From assembly GCF_039523415.1 (NCBI RefSeq), contig NZ_BAAAFG010000013.1, positions 1 through 64,000 of the forward strand: a stretch of 64,000 nucleotides of DNA. Direction: 5' to 3'. This document shows positions 1 to 9,000 of this stretch, piece by piece (position 1 is the stretch's first letter; every line of letters starts with the position of its first letter). The DNA is from Gangjinia marincola. Lineage in GTDB: Bacteria > Bacteroidota > Bacteroidia > Flavobacteriales > Flavobacteriaceae. A program made the translations under genes and the position numbers. The notes under the pieces are model-generated. The model had not been told where the DNA came from. It searched no databases and was given only the letters and a program-made list of their open reading frames with translations.

Positions 1-2852
1 AACAATCAGATATCAATAACGGTGAAGTAGTAAATTCAGCTACTGTAACTGCGGATGGACCAAACGGATTGACTGCGACAGATGTTTCAGATTCATTGAA
101 CCCTGCTGATGATACAGGAGCAGATGATGATGATACAGTGGAGCCACTACAACAAGTCATTGATGTTACGCTCACTAAAACCGGTGTGATAAATGACGGT
201 GGTGATGGAGTAATCGATGCGGGCGATACGGTAACCTATACATTCGTCGTAACGAACACAGGAAATGTAACGATCACAAACTTTGTATTGACTGATCCAT
301 TGTTTGATGCTAGCGGAATCGTATTTGATAACACCACGCTTGATCCGGGTGAGACCGCGACAGGAACTTTGACCGATATCTATGTATTGACACAAGATAA
401 TGTGGATGATGGTTTTGTGCAAAACAGCGCAACGATTGAAGTCGATGATACGGTGATAGGTTTATCTACGACAGATGTTTCAGATGCAGGAGATGAGACG
501 GTTGAGACTCCAGATGGAAACGGAAATACCGATGGCGATCCAACCAATGACCCTACTGTGCTTGACATTCCGCAGTTACCACAATTGAATGCTGTTAAAA
601 CGGCTGCAGTGACTGATAATGGTGACGGAATTAATGGTGCTGGAGACATCATAACCTATACGATTACGGTTGAAAATACGGGTAATGTAACACTGGATAA
701 TGTAACGATAACTGATGTTCTAGTGGATTTAAATGGAAACCCATTAACCCTAGACAGTGGTCCTAACTTTGTAAACGGTTCATTAGGTTCTGCTGAAGGT
801 GATCTTCAGGTGGGCGAAATAGCTACGTATACCGCTACTTATACCTTGACACAATCTGATGCAGATAATGGTGGTGTGGCTAATCAGGTTACCGCTGCCG
901 GAGATGGGCCAGACGGAACTAATACAACAGATGTAAGTGATGATGATGATGATACTGACGGAAATACTGAAGATGATCCGACAGAGACCATCGTACCACA
1001 GAATCCTTCCGTAGAACTGGTGAAGAGTAGTCAGTTTATTGATAATAACGGCAACGGAATTCCAGATGCGGGTATTGATACGATTGAATACACTTTCACG
1101 GTAACCAATACAGGTAATGTGACATTATTTGATCTTGAAATTGATGATGCAGATGATATTGGTGTAACTATTCCTATTGGAACACTAGCACCGGGTGAGA
1201 GTGTTACCGTTACAGATGCTAGTTATGTGATTCAACAGGAGGATATCAACCAAGGTCAAAAGGTGAATTCGGCTGAAATAGATGGAGTAACTTTATTAGG
1301 TGACCCAGCTGAAGATGTTTCAGACTCTGGTAATCCGTCTGATGATACCGGGGCAGATGATGATCCTACGGTAGAACCCTTAGAGCAAGTTATTGATATG
1401 TTCTTAACTAAGACGGGTGTATTAAATGATGTGGATGGCGATGGTGTTCCAAACGCAGGGATTGATACGGCTACCTATACCTTTGTAATAACCAATACGG
1501 GTAATGTTACTATAACCAACTTTGATCTGATCGATCCATTGCTAGGAGATCTATCTGGGGTAAGTTTTACACCGGTATCACTAGATCCAGGTCAAACGGC
1601 TACATCTACAACGGTGGATTACGTCTTGACGCAAGCAGATATTGATTTAGGATATGTGCAGAATAGCGCAACCGTTACGGTAGAAGATACGCTAGGAGGA
1701 TTGAGCGATACCGATGTGTCTGATACGGGTGATGAAACGGTTGAAACACCAGATGGTGAAGGTAATACAGATGGTGATCCAACCAATGATCCAACGGTGA
1801 TTGAGATTGAGCAATTCCCTGGAATTGCCTTGATTAAAACCTCTGAAATTATTGATGTGGATGGCGATGGATTAGATAGTGCGGGAGATGAAATTGTATT
1901 CACCTTTACTGTTTTAAATACGGGTAACGTGACCTTAACCAACGTGAATGTGACCGATAATGTGATTGGAGTGGCAAACTTATTGGTTGATCCAAATACC
2001 TTATTACCTGGTCAGCAAGGAATAACGACTGCAGTATACACCATCATGCAATCAGATATCGATGCTGGTGAATTCTTTAATTCGGCGGTAGTTGAATCAA
2101 TTGATCCTAATGGAGATTTAATTGATGATATCTCTGATGATGATAGTTTTGAAGCTGGTCAGGATGAAGAAACAATTACTCAATTTGAGCAGGTACCAAG
2201 TGTTTCATTAGTGAAAACTGGTATGTATTTGGATGCAGATGATAATGGTATTGTAAACTCTGATGATTTTATCGAATATACCTTTATCATCACAAATACT
2301 GGGAATGTAACATTAGACAACTTCATCTTTGAGGATCCTGATGCTGATTTCACCTTTACGTTAGATGAGTTGGCACCGGATGAAAGTGAAACCTTTACAG
2401 GAACTCATCAAATCACAACAGGTGAAATTGATGAAGGAGAATTTACAAACACGGCAGAAGTTTCTGCAATATCACCACTTGGTGAGCAAGTAGAAGATAC
2501 AGACAGCCATATAGAAATATTCCCTGAAACGGATGACTTTATTGTAAATGATGGTATTTCGCCAAATGATGACGGTATAAACGACGAGTTTAGAATTAAA
2601 GGGCTAGACCGTTTCCCAGATAACAATGTGAAAATATTTAATCGATGGGGTGTGTTAGTCTTTGAAACAGACGGATATGAAACACCTGGTGTAGAATATT
2701 TTACAGGTGAAAGTAATGGAAGAATTACAATCAATAAGGGAGATAAACTCCCGGTAGGAACATATTATTACATCCTGACCTATAAAGATAGGAACGGAGA
2801 GGACGAAGGAAAACTAAGAGAACAAGCTGGTCCACTGTATCTTAACAGATAG
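1..2852 (+). CDS. T9SS type B sorting-domain adhesin with DUF7507/DUF11-type repeats (5' partial)
   Basis: The reading frame is open from base 3, so this is the last 949 codons of a longer gene; no start lies in the window. It shows the tail of one repeat and then six full repeats of roughly 110-150 residues. Each opens with a pattern like LTKTG..D..GDG, then GD.I.YTF.VTNTGNVT, LDPGE, LTQ.DID and NSATV, and ends in an Asp-rich linker (DVSDSxNPxDDTGxDDDP). These are prealbumin/Ig-like beta-sandwich repeats of the DUF11/DUF7507 kind. The last ~100 residues form a gliding-motility-associated (type B) T9SS sorting domain, with ISPNDDGIND, KIFNRWGVLVFE and LPVGTYYYIL. The expected role is a secreted, cell-surface adhesin or filament. 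No cysteine was seen in the visible part. The PorP-like and PorE-like genes downstream are its likely anchoring and secretion partners. Ligand unknown. Confidence 0.9.
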   Translation, partial: QSDINNGEVVNSATVTADGPNGLTATDVSDSLNPADDTGADDDDTVEPLQQVIDVTLTKTGVINDGGDGVIDAGDTVTYTFVVTNTGNVTITNFVLTDPLFDASGIVFDNTTLDPGETATGTLTDIYVLTQDNVDDGFVQNSATIEVDDTVIGLSTTDVSDAGDETVETPDGNGNTDGDPTNDPTVLDIPQLPQLNAVKTAAVTDNGDGINGAGDIITYTITVENTGNVTLDNVTITDVLVDLNGNPLTLDSGPNFVNGSLGSAEGDLQVGEIATYTATYTLTQSDADNGGVANQVTAAGDGPDGTNTTDVSDDDDDTDGNTEDDPTETIVPQNPSVELVKSSQFIDNNGNGIPDAGIDTIEYTFTVTNTGNVTLFDLEIDDADDIGVTIPIGTLAPGESVTVTDASYVIQQEDINQGQKVNSAEIDGVTLLGDPAEDVSDSGNPSDDTGADDDPTVEPLEQVIDMFLTKTGVLNDVDGDGVPNAGIDTATYTFVITNTGNVTITNFDLIDPLLGDLSGVSFTPVSLDPGQTATSTTVDYVLTQADIDLGYVQNSATVTVEDTLGGLSDTDVSDTGDETVETPDGEGNTDGDPTNDPTVIEIEQFPGIALIKTSEIIDVDGDGLDSAGDEIVFTFTVLNTGNVTLTNVNVTDNVIGVANLLVDPNTLLPGQQGITTAVYTIMQSDIDAGEFFNSAVVESIDPNGDLIDDISDDDSFEAGQDEETITQFEQVPSVSLVKTGMYLDADDNGIVNSDDFIEYTFIITNTGNVTLDNFIFEDPDADFTFTLDELAPDESETFTGTHQITTGEIDEGEFTNTAEVSAISPLGEQVEDTDSHIEIFPETDDFIVNDGISPNDDGINDEFRIKGLDRFPDNNVKIFNRWGVLVFETDGYETPGVEYFTGESNGRITINKGDKLPVGTYYYILTYKDRNGEDEGKLREQAGPLYLNR

Positions 2853-2872
2853 ACAAATCATAATGTAATTGT

Positions 2873-2908
2873 TAACATTCCTGTGCATAAGTATGTACAG
2901 GAATGTTA
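2873..2908 (+). promoter_or_regulatory. Strong intergenic hairpin between adhesin and porP-like gene
   Basis: A 16-base inverted repeat (arms 2873-2888 and 2893-2908, one G-U pair, loop AAGT) lies between the adhesin stop and the next start. There is no T-run after the 3' arm, so it does not look like a classical intrinsic terminator. It could stabilise the upstream mRNA 3' end or limit read-through into the downstream genes. Function is inferred only. Confidence 0.5.
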
Positions 2909-2971
2909 TACAGTGCATGGTATTGTTTGTAATTTTTCTTCGGTTTAATCCATCAATTTTAAAGAGTGTAA

Positions 2972-3907
2972 ATGAGGCTCCATAAGTACTTAAATAAATT
3001 ATTTTTTCTTGTAGTACTTAGTATGTGTTATGCGGTAAATGCTCAGCAAGATGCGCAGTATACCCAGTATATGTATAATACGATGAGTTTTAATCCTGGT
3101 TACGCGGGAACGAGAGGGGTATTTAGTGGTCTTGGTTTGCACAGGTCACAATGGGTAGGTCTAGATGGAGCCCCAAGAACTCAAACATTTTCTGCTCATT
3201 CTCCCATAGGGATAGGTAAAATAGGAGTAGGGTTTAATTTAACGAATGACGAAATTTTCATTACAAGAGAAACCTATTTTGATGCCATATTTAGTTATAA
3301 CATAAATGTAACAGAAGAAACCAAGTTGAGTTTTGGAGTTAAGGCTGGAGCTCAATTATTGGATAATGATTTTAATCGATTGGTATTAGATGAAAAGGTT
3401 GACCCTTCTTACTTACAACAAATTGACAACAGGCTTCTTCCCCAAATAGGTTTAGGAGCATATATGTATAATAATAATTATTACGTTGGACTAAGTGCTC
3501 CTAATTTATTAGAGAATGATCATTTTGAAGATTCTGATGGGGTTGCTCGTATTGCTAAAGAACGAGTCAATTTTTATCTTATGGGAGGCTATGTTTTTCA
3601 GGTAAATGATGATCTTAAACTAAAACCTGCTGTGCTAAGCAAAATTGTATCAGGTGCTCCTTTGCAATTAGACTTGTCCTTAAATGCGCTGATGTATGAA
3701 AAATTCACATTAGGAGGAGCGTATCGTCTGAGCGCTGCATGGAGTGCGATGGCAGGATTTCAGTTTTCAGACGCCATGATGATAGGATTTGCCTACGACA
3801 GGGAAACCACTGAATTAGCACAATTCAATAGCGGTAGTTTTGAAGTTTTTCTGCGTTTTGAGTTATTTAGGCAGTACGGTCGAATTTTAAATCCGAGATT
3901 CTTTTAA
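2972..3907 (+). CDS. PorP/SprF family type IX secretion system outer-membrane protein
   Basis: 311 residues with an N-terminal signal peptide ending near VNAQQ. The family hallmark follows directly: QDAQYTQYMYNTMSFNPGYAG, then LHRSQWVGLDGAPRTQT, and a C-terminal beta-barrel ending in LFRQYGRILNPRFF. PorP/SprF proteins are outer-membrane barrels that help secrete or anchor T9SS cargo; SprF is needed for the adhesin SprB in Flavobacterium. Its place directly behind a type B adhesin suggests it serves that adhesin. The stop overlaps the next start by one base (TAATG), so the two genes are probably translationally coupled. A paralogue lies at 11210-12160. Confidence 0.92.
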   Translation: MRLHKYLNKLFFLVVLSMCYAVNAQQDAQYTQYMYNTMSFNPGYAGTRGVFSGLGLHRSQWVGLDGAPRTQTFSAHSPIGIGKIGVGFNLTNDEIFITRETYFDAIFSYNINVTEETKLSFGVKAGAQLLDNDFNRLVLDEKVDPSYLQQIDNRLLPQIGLGAYMYNNNYYVGLSAPNLLENDHFEDSDGVARIAKERVNFYLMGGYVFQVNDDLKLKPAVLSKIVSGAPLQLDLSLNALMYEKFTLGGAYRLSAAWSAMAGFQFSDAMMIGFAYDRETTELAQFNSGSFEVFLRFELFRQYGRILNPRFF

Positions 3908-5895
3908 TGGGTATGACAGGAAAAACGAGACAGATAATTTTACTAGTGCTATTTGTAGTTTTTACTGCGCAGCCCTCCTTTTCTCAAAATACCCGATTAG
4001 AACGAGCAAATAGAGAATATGAGCGTCTTTCTTATATTAAGGCTCAGCGTCTTTATTTAAAGGTAGTCGAAGACGGCTACCGCGGAGAGGAATTGTTTCA
4101 AAAACTGGGGGATACCTATTATTATAACGGAGATTTTAAAGGTGCAGCTAAATGGTACGGGGAACTCATGGAAGAATTCAGCGAGTTTACAGATCCGGAA
4201 TATTATTTTAGGTATGCTCAAAGTTTAAAGTCATTAAGAGATTATGATGCCAGTGATCAATGGATGAAGCGATTTATAGCTGCTAGAGGTGATGATACGC
4301 GATCAGCCTTATTTACTGAAAATCAGGACTACCTGGAGCAAATTAGTTACCAGTCTGGGCGATATGAGATAGACCCTGTGAGTATAAATTCTGAATTTTC
4401 TGAATTTGGTTCAGCTTTTTATGACAAAAAGGTTGTTTTTGCGTCTACTCGGGATACCGGGACCTTCACAAGAAAAATCAATAAATGGAATAATCAGGCA
4501 TTCTTGGATTTATATACAGCAGAAGCCGATAGCATTGATGGAGATTTATCCAATGTTAAGAAGATTAAAGGAGATGTCAACACCATCTACCATGAATCTA
4601 CACCAGTTTTTACCAAAGATGGTAAAACAATGTATTTTACACGTAACAATTATAATGATGGGGAATACAGACAAGATAAAAAGTTTTATAACCGTTTAAA
4701 AATCTATAAAGCTACATTTAATGATTTGACCAGATCATGGGATCGTATAGAAGAGTTGCCATTTAATAGTGATGACTATGCAGTGGCACATCCAGCGTTG
4801 AGCCCAGACGAAAAGAAATTGTTTTTTGCAAGTGATATGCCTGGTACAGTTGGGCAGTCTGATATTTTTTGTGTTGAAATTTATGACGATAATACCTATG
4901 GTAAACCCATGCGTTTACCGGGAGAGATTAATACTGAAGGAAGGGAAACATTTCCTTATGTAAGTGAAAAGGGATATTTATATTTTGCATCAGATGGTCA
5001 TCCCGGGCTTGGTGGATTAGATATTTTTGTTACTTCTTTAACTGTAGATAACAAAGTTGGTGAAATAGTCAATGTAGGTGAACCGGCAAACAGCCCAGAT
5101 GATGATTTTGCCTTTGCGGTAAGCGACGTGAGTAAGCGAGGTTATCTAACTTCGAATCGCGAAGGAGGTCAGGGAGGTGATGATATTTATACGTTCCAGC
5201 AAAAGAAACTTCCTAGAAACTTGTGTAGAGTAGTAGTTACAGGAATTGTAACAGATACGGACACCGGGGAGAAATTGCCTGGAGCCGAAGTAAAGTTAAT
5301 TGAAGAAGAAACCAAAGAAACACTTGAGCAAACTATCGTAGGTGAGGAGGCAAACTATGCCTTTGTAGCAGATTGTGATACAGAGTATACACTGCGGGCA
5401 GAGAGAGATGGATACATTTCACAAGACCGCTTTTTTGTTACTCCAGAAGGAATTGAAGAATTTGAACAATCCATTGCCTTAACAAAAGAAGTGCAAAATG
5501 AGGTTGATCCTGTAGATTTAGAAACACTATTGTCGCTTGAACCCATTTATTTTGACTTTGACAAATCAAAAGTGCGTGAGCCGGATGCAACAGAAGCGAT
5601 GAACAAGATTGTGGCTATTTTGAAAAAGTATCCCAAACTTGAAATTGAAATCTCCTCACACACAGATAGTAGGGGGTCAAAAAAATATAATGAGGGATTG
5701 TCTGAGCGACGGGCTAATCAAACAAAAGAGTATTTATTAAATAACGGATTGGAAGCTGAAAGAATTGTAGCAAAAGGCTACGGCGAAACTCAACTTCTCA
5801 ATGAATGTGCAGATGGTGTACCTTGTAGTAAGGAGAAGCATCAATTAAACCGTAGATCTGAGTTCACGATATTATTTAAAATAAAAGGGGAATAA
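3907..5895 (+). CDS. PorE-like OmpA family protein (TPR, PD40 propeller, CRD, OmpA)
   Basis: 662 residues. Domain order: signal peptide ending near PSFSQ; TPR-like helices about 27-125; PD40/WD40-like propeller blades about 155-435 (for example YFTRNNY, LFFASDMPG, YFASDGHPGLGGLDIF, SNREGGQGGDDIY); a carboxypeptidase-regulatory-like domain about 440-525 (VTGIVTDTDTGEKLPGAEV); and an OmpA peptidoglycan-binding domain about 545-660 (YFDFDKSKVR, HTDSRGS, LSERRA, RRSEF). The same order is known in PorE of Porphyromonas gingivalis, a T9SS component linking the outer-membrane machinery to peptidoglycan. Its start overlaps the porP-like stop. It probably anchors the PorP-adhesin assembly to the cell wall. 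Paralogue at 12171-14621. Confidence 0.9.
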   Translation: MGMTGKTRQIILLVLFVVFTAQPSFSQNTRLERANREYERLSYIKAQRLYLKVVEDGYRGEELFQKLGDTYYYNGDFKGAAKWYGELMEEFSEFTDPEYYFRYAQSLKSLRDYDASDQWMKRFIAARGDDTRSALFTENQDYLEQISYQSGRYEIDPVSINSEFSEFGSAFYDKKVVFASTRDTGTFTRKINKWNNQAFLDLYTAEADSIDGDLSNVKKIKGDVNTIYHESTPVFTKDGKTMYFTRNNYNDGEYRQDKKFYNRLKIYKATFNDLTRSWDRIEELPFNSDDYAVAHPALSPDEKKLFFASDMPGTVGQSDIFCVEIYDDNTYGKPMRLPGEINTEGRETFPYVSEKGYLYFASDGHPGLGGLDIFVTSLTVDNKVGEIVNVGEPANSPDDDFAFAVSDVSKRGYLTSNREGGQGGDDIYTFQQKKLPRNLCRVVVTGIVTDTDTGEKLPGAEVKLIEEETKETLEQTIVGEEANYAFVADCDTEYTLRAERDGYISQDRFFVTPEGIEEFEQSIALTKEVQNEVDPVDLETLLSLEPIYFDFDKSKVREPDATEAMNKIVAILKKYPKLEIEISSHTDSRGSKKYNEGLSERRANQTKEYLLNNGLEAERIVAKGYGETQLLNECADGVPCSKEKHQLNRRSEFTILFKIKGE

Positions 5896-5970
5896 AGTTA
5901 CCTTTGATGGATGGTTTAGCGAATTTGATCTAATTTATATCGTTTGTACATACTATTATATGGCTTTTTT

Positions 5971-5978
5971 TATATTTG
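5971..5978 (+). promoter_or_regulatory. Possible -7 promoter element for the second adhesin gene
   Basis: TATATTTG matches the Bacteroidota -7 consensus TAnnTTTG in the 174-base gap before the second adhesin. A TTTG at 5943-5946 is 24 bases upstream, longer than the usual 19-20, so the assignment is weak. A second -7-like TAAGTTTG lies at 6024-6031. Confidence 0.3.
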
Positions 5979-6069
5979 TTGTTAATAACGTGTTGAGAGC
6001 CTGTTAACAAAAGAACCCCAAATTAAGTTTGCAGTTACCCTACCTACTGTGCGCTATAAATGAAAGTTT

Positions 6070-9000
6070 ATGCGAAAAAAATATTTTAAATTAACGAGTA
6101 CGTATTCGCTTGTATATGTTATTATCCTGATAGCTGCGATTGGCTCTCTCTTTTCTTATGCTTCCAAACAACAGCGAAACTCGTTTGCAGTTACAGGAAC
6201 ACTTACGGGTAATATTTTCCAAGACTTAAATAATAATAAAATTAAAGATCCAGGCGAACCTGGATTTGCAAATATAGACGTTCAGATTACTGATGTTAAT
6301 GACGTTGAGCAAACAGTTGTTACAAATTCACTGGGTAATTGGACTGCAGTAGTTCCGGCTGGTGAAACTGTAGTTGATATTCAGGATTTTGATCAAGATG
6401 AAGTGGATGCTGGCGTAGTATTTCCTACAGTATTGGATTCTGATTTTCCTCAAAATGGATTAACTCTTACATTGGGTGCTGATCCAAAAACAGTTACGGT
6501 TACAGAGGGAGGGAGTTTAAACACAGGTCCAGTTGGTTATGCAGTATTGGGTTGTGTCACCGGTTGTGTGTATATTGATGAAAACGGTAACGGAATATTT
6601 GATGTTGGTATTGAGTCTACGGTTGCCGGGGCCACAGTGATTATTGATCCTGATGATCCATTGATAGAAGATTTTTTTGAAATTACTGATGCGAATGGTA
6701 TTTGGGAAGCTTGTACCGTTCCTGGTAATATATCTGCATTGGTCGTGACTAATACAGGTACTCCTAACATTGATCCAGACTCAGATGTTACTCAAGGAGT
6801 TAATCCATCTCAAACAATAATCGTTGCCGGACAAACCATTTTTTTTGGTGATGATAATAATGGAGACGGAGTTGGGGATGCAAAAGTTGGGTTTTTCCCT
6901 CCAGAGTTTGGTACTTCCACAGGTATCGTTTTTAACGATATTAATTTTAACGGTATTCAGGATGTAGGTGAACCGGGAATCCCAGGAGTTTCTGTAAGTA
7001 TTGAAGTGATTTCTGGACCCGGGAATAATAATTTTGTTCAAACAAATGATGAAGGAGTGTGGACGGTTGACCTTGAGCCAGGGACTTATACCTCTGATGT
7101 GGTAGAAGTCACTGTTGATATTGGTTGTCCTAATCAAGTATTAAGATCTATTGATTCTGATGCGCTTGTTGATATTGTAGTAGATGATGAAGAAACTTTT
7201 GCTGGTTTTGACGGCTTCTTTTGTCCTGTACCAGAAATTGATTTACAAAAATTTGGAGATTATGTAGACACCAACGGCGATGGTGGTGTAAGTGTAGGGG
7301 ATGCGATTGAATATACCTTTACAGTTACCAATACAGGGAACAGACAATTATCAAATATTACGATTGACGATGTGTTAGTACCGGTGTCAGGTGGGCCTAT
7401 TGCTTTGCTGCCTGGAGAATCTGATACGACAACTTTTACGGCAACCTATTTCATTACAGCTGCAGATATTGATGCAGGCGAAGTGTGCAACATTGCTACT
7501 GTGACTGGATTTACTCCAGAAACCTTTGAGGTGCAGGACACTGTTGAGGAAGTATGTACTGCAACCGAAAATTTATGCGAAACCAACTTGGTTAAAACAG
7601 GCGTGTTGGTAGATGATGGTGATGGCGAAATTACCACAAATGATGTTATTGAATATACCTTTGAGGTAACTAACACGGGTGATCAACTTATCACTGGAGT
7701 AAGCATTACCGATGGAATGTTAGGATTAACCAACGCATTTGTAAGTCCCAGTACGCTTGCTCCTGGTGAAACCGGAATTTTAGGTCCGGTTACGTATAAT
7801 ATACAACAATCAGATCTCAATGCAGGCGAGGTGATTAATAACGCTGAAGCAAACTGGGAATGTCAAAGTGGTCAAACCGCTATACCCAGCACCGATCAGG
7901 AAATAGTAGTCTTAGAACTAAACCCACAATTAACCCTACTTAAAGGAGGACAATTTGTTGATGACGGGAATGGTCAACTAGATCCAAACGATGTCATTAA
8001 CTATACATTCACGGTAACCAATACGGGTAATGTTACAATTGAAAATGCATTCATTGTCGATCCTTTGCTTGATCCCACTAATCCAATTATTGGTCCTTTT
8101 GATCTTCCGGTAGGAGCTTTTATAGAATTTAACGCAACTAATACAGGTGGTGTAACTACCTATTCCATTACGCCAGATGATATTAATGCCGGAGTCGTTT
8201 GTAATCAGGCAACAGTTTCAGGAGAATCTCCAACGGACGAACCTGTTTCAGATGTTTCAGATTCTGTGAATATAGCTGATGATACAGGAGCAGATGATGA
8301 TATTACGTGTACTCCTCTTCCGCCGGTAGGCGAACTGGATATCATTAAGTTTGGTACTTACGTTGATTTTAATAATAATGGATTTGTTGATGTTGGAGAT
8401 CGAATCGTTTATTCATTTAGAGTTGAGAATATTGGAAATTTCCCAGTCTTTAATATAACCATAGACGACGATGATATTGGTATTACAAACCTATTTGTTG
8501 CTAATGAATTGGAACCGGGAGATTTTAGAGATGTAGAAGATGAAAATACCTTATTTTATGAAATAAGTAATGAGGACATTGCTGCGGGTGTTTTTTGTAA
8601 TCTGGCAACTGTTAATGGTGAAACCTCTGAAGGTACACCGGTCACAGATAGTGACGTATTGTGTACACCTTTATCTATTAGTCCCGCAATTTCAATCGTG
8701 AAAACAGGAATTTATGTAGATACCGATCCAGTGGGTGTATTAAATGCAGGAGATTTGATTGAATACACCTTCACCATAACAAATACCGGAAACGTTTCAT
8801 TGAATAATGTGGTCCTAGATGATCCGTTACTTCCAAACTCGCCGTTTACTCTTCCAGACTTAGCACCTGGAGAGCAAATAATATTGAGTGGATCGAATGA
8901 TGCTAATTATGTTTATGCCATCATAGAAAATGATATAACGAATGGCTTTGTTACCAACACCGCCTGTGTGAATGCAGATGATCCTACCGGTAGCCCGGTA

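Noticed and set aside
147..2734. Minus-strand open frames inside the first adhesin gene
   Set aside because: They are shadows of the repetitive Asp/Thr/Val-rich coding strand; no start signals, no recognisable protein patterns, and the sense frame is clearly coding.
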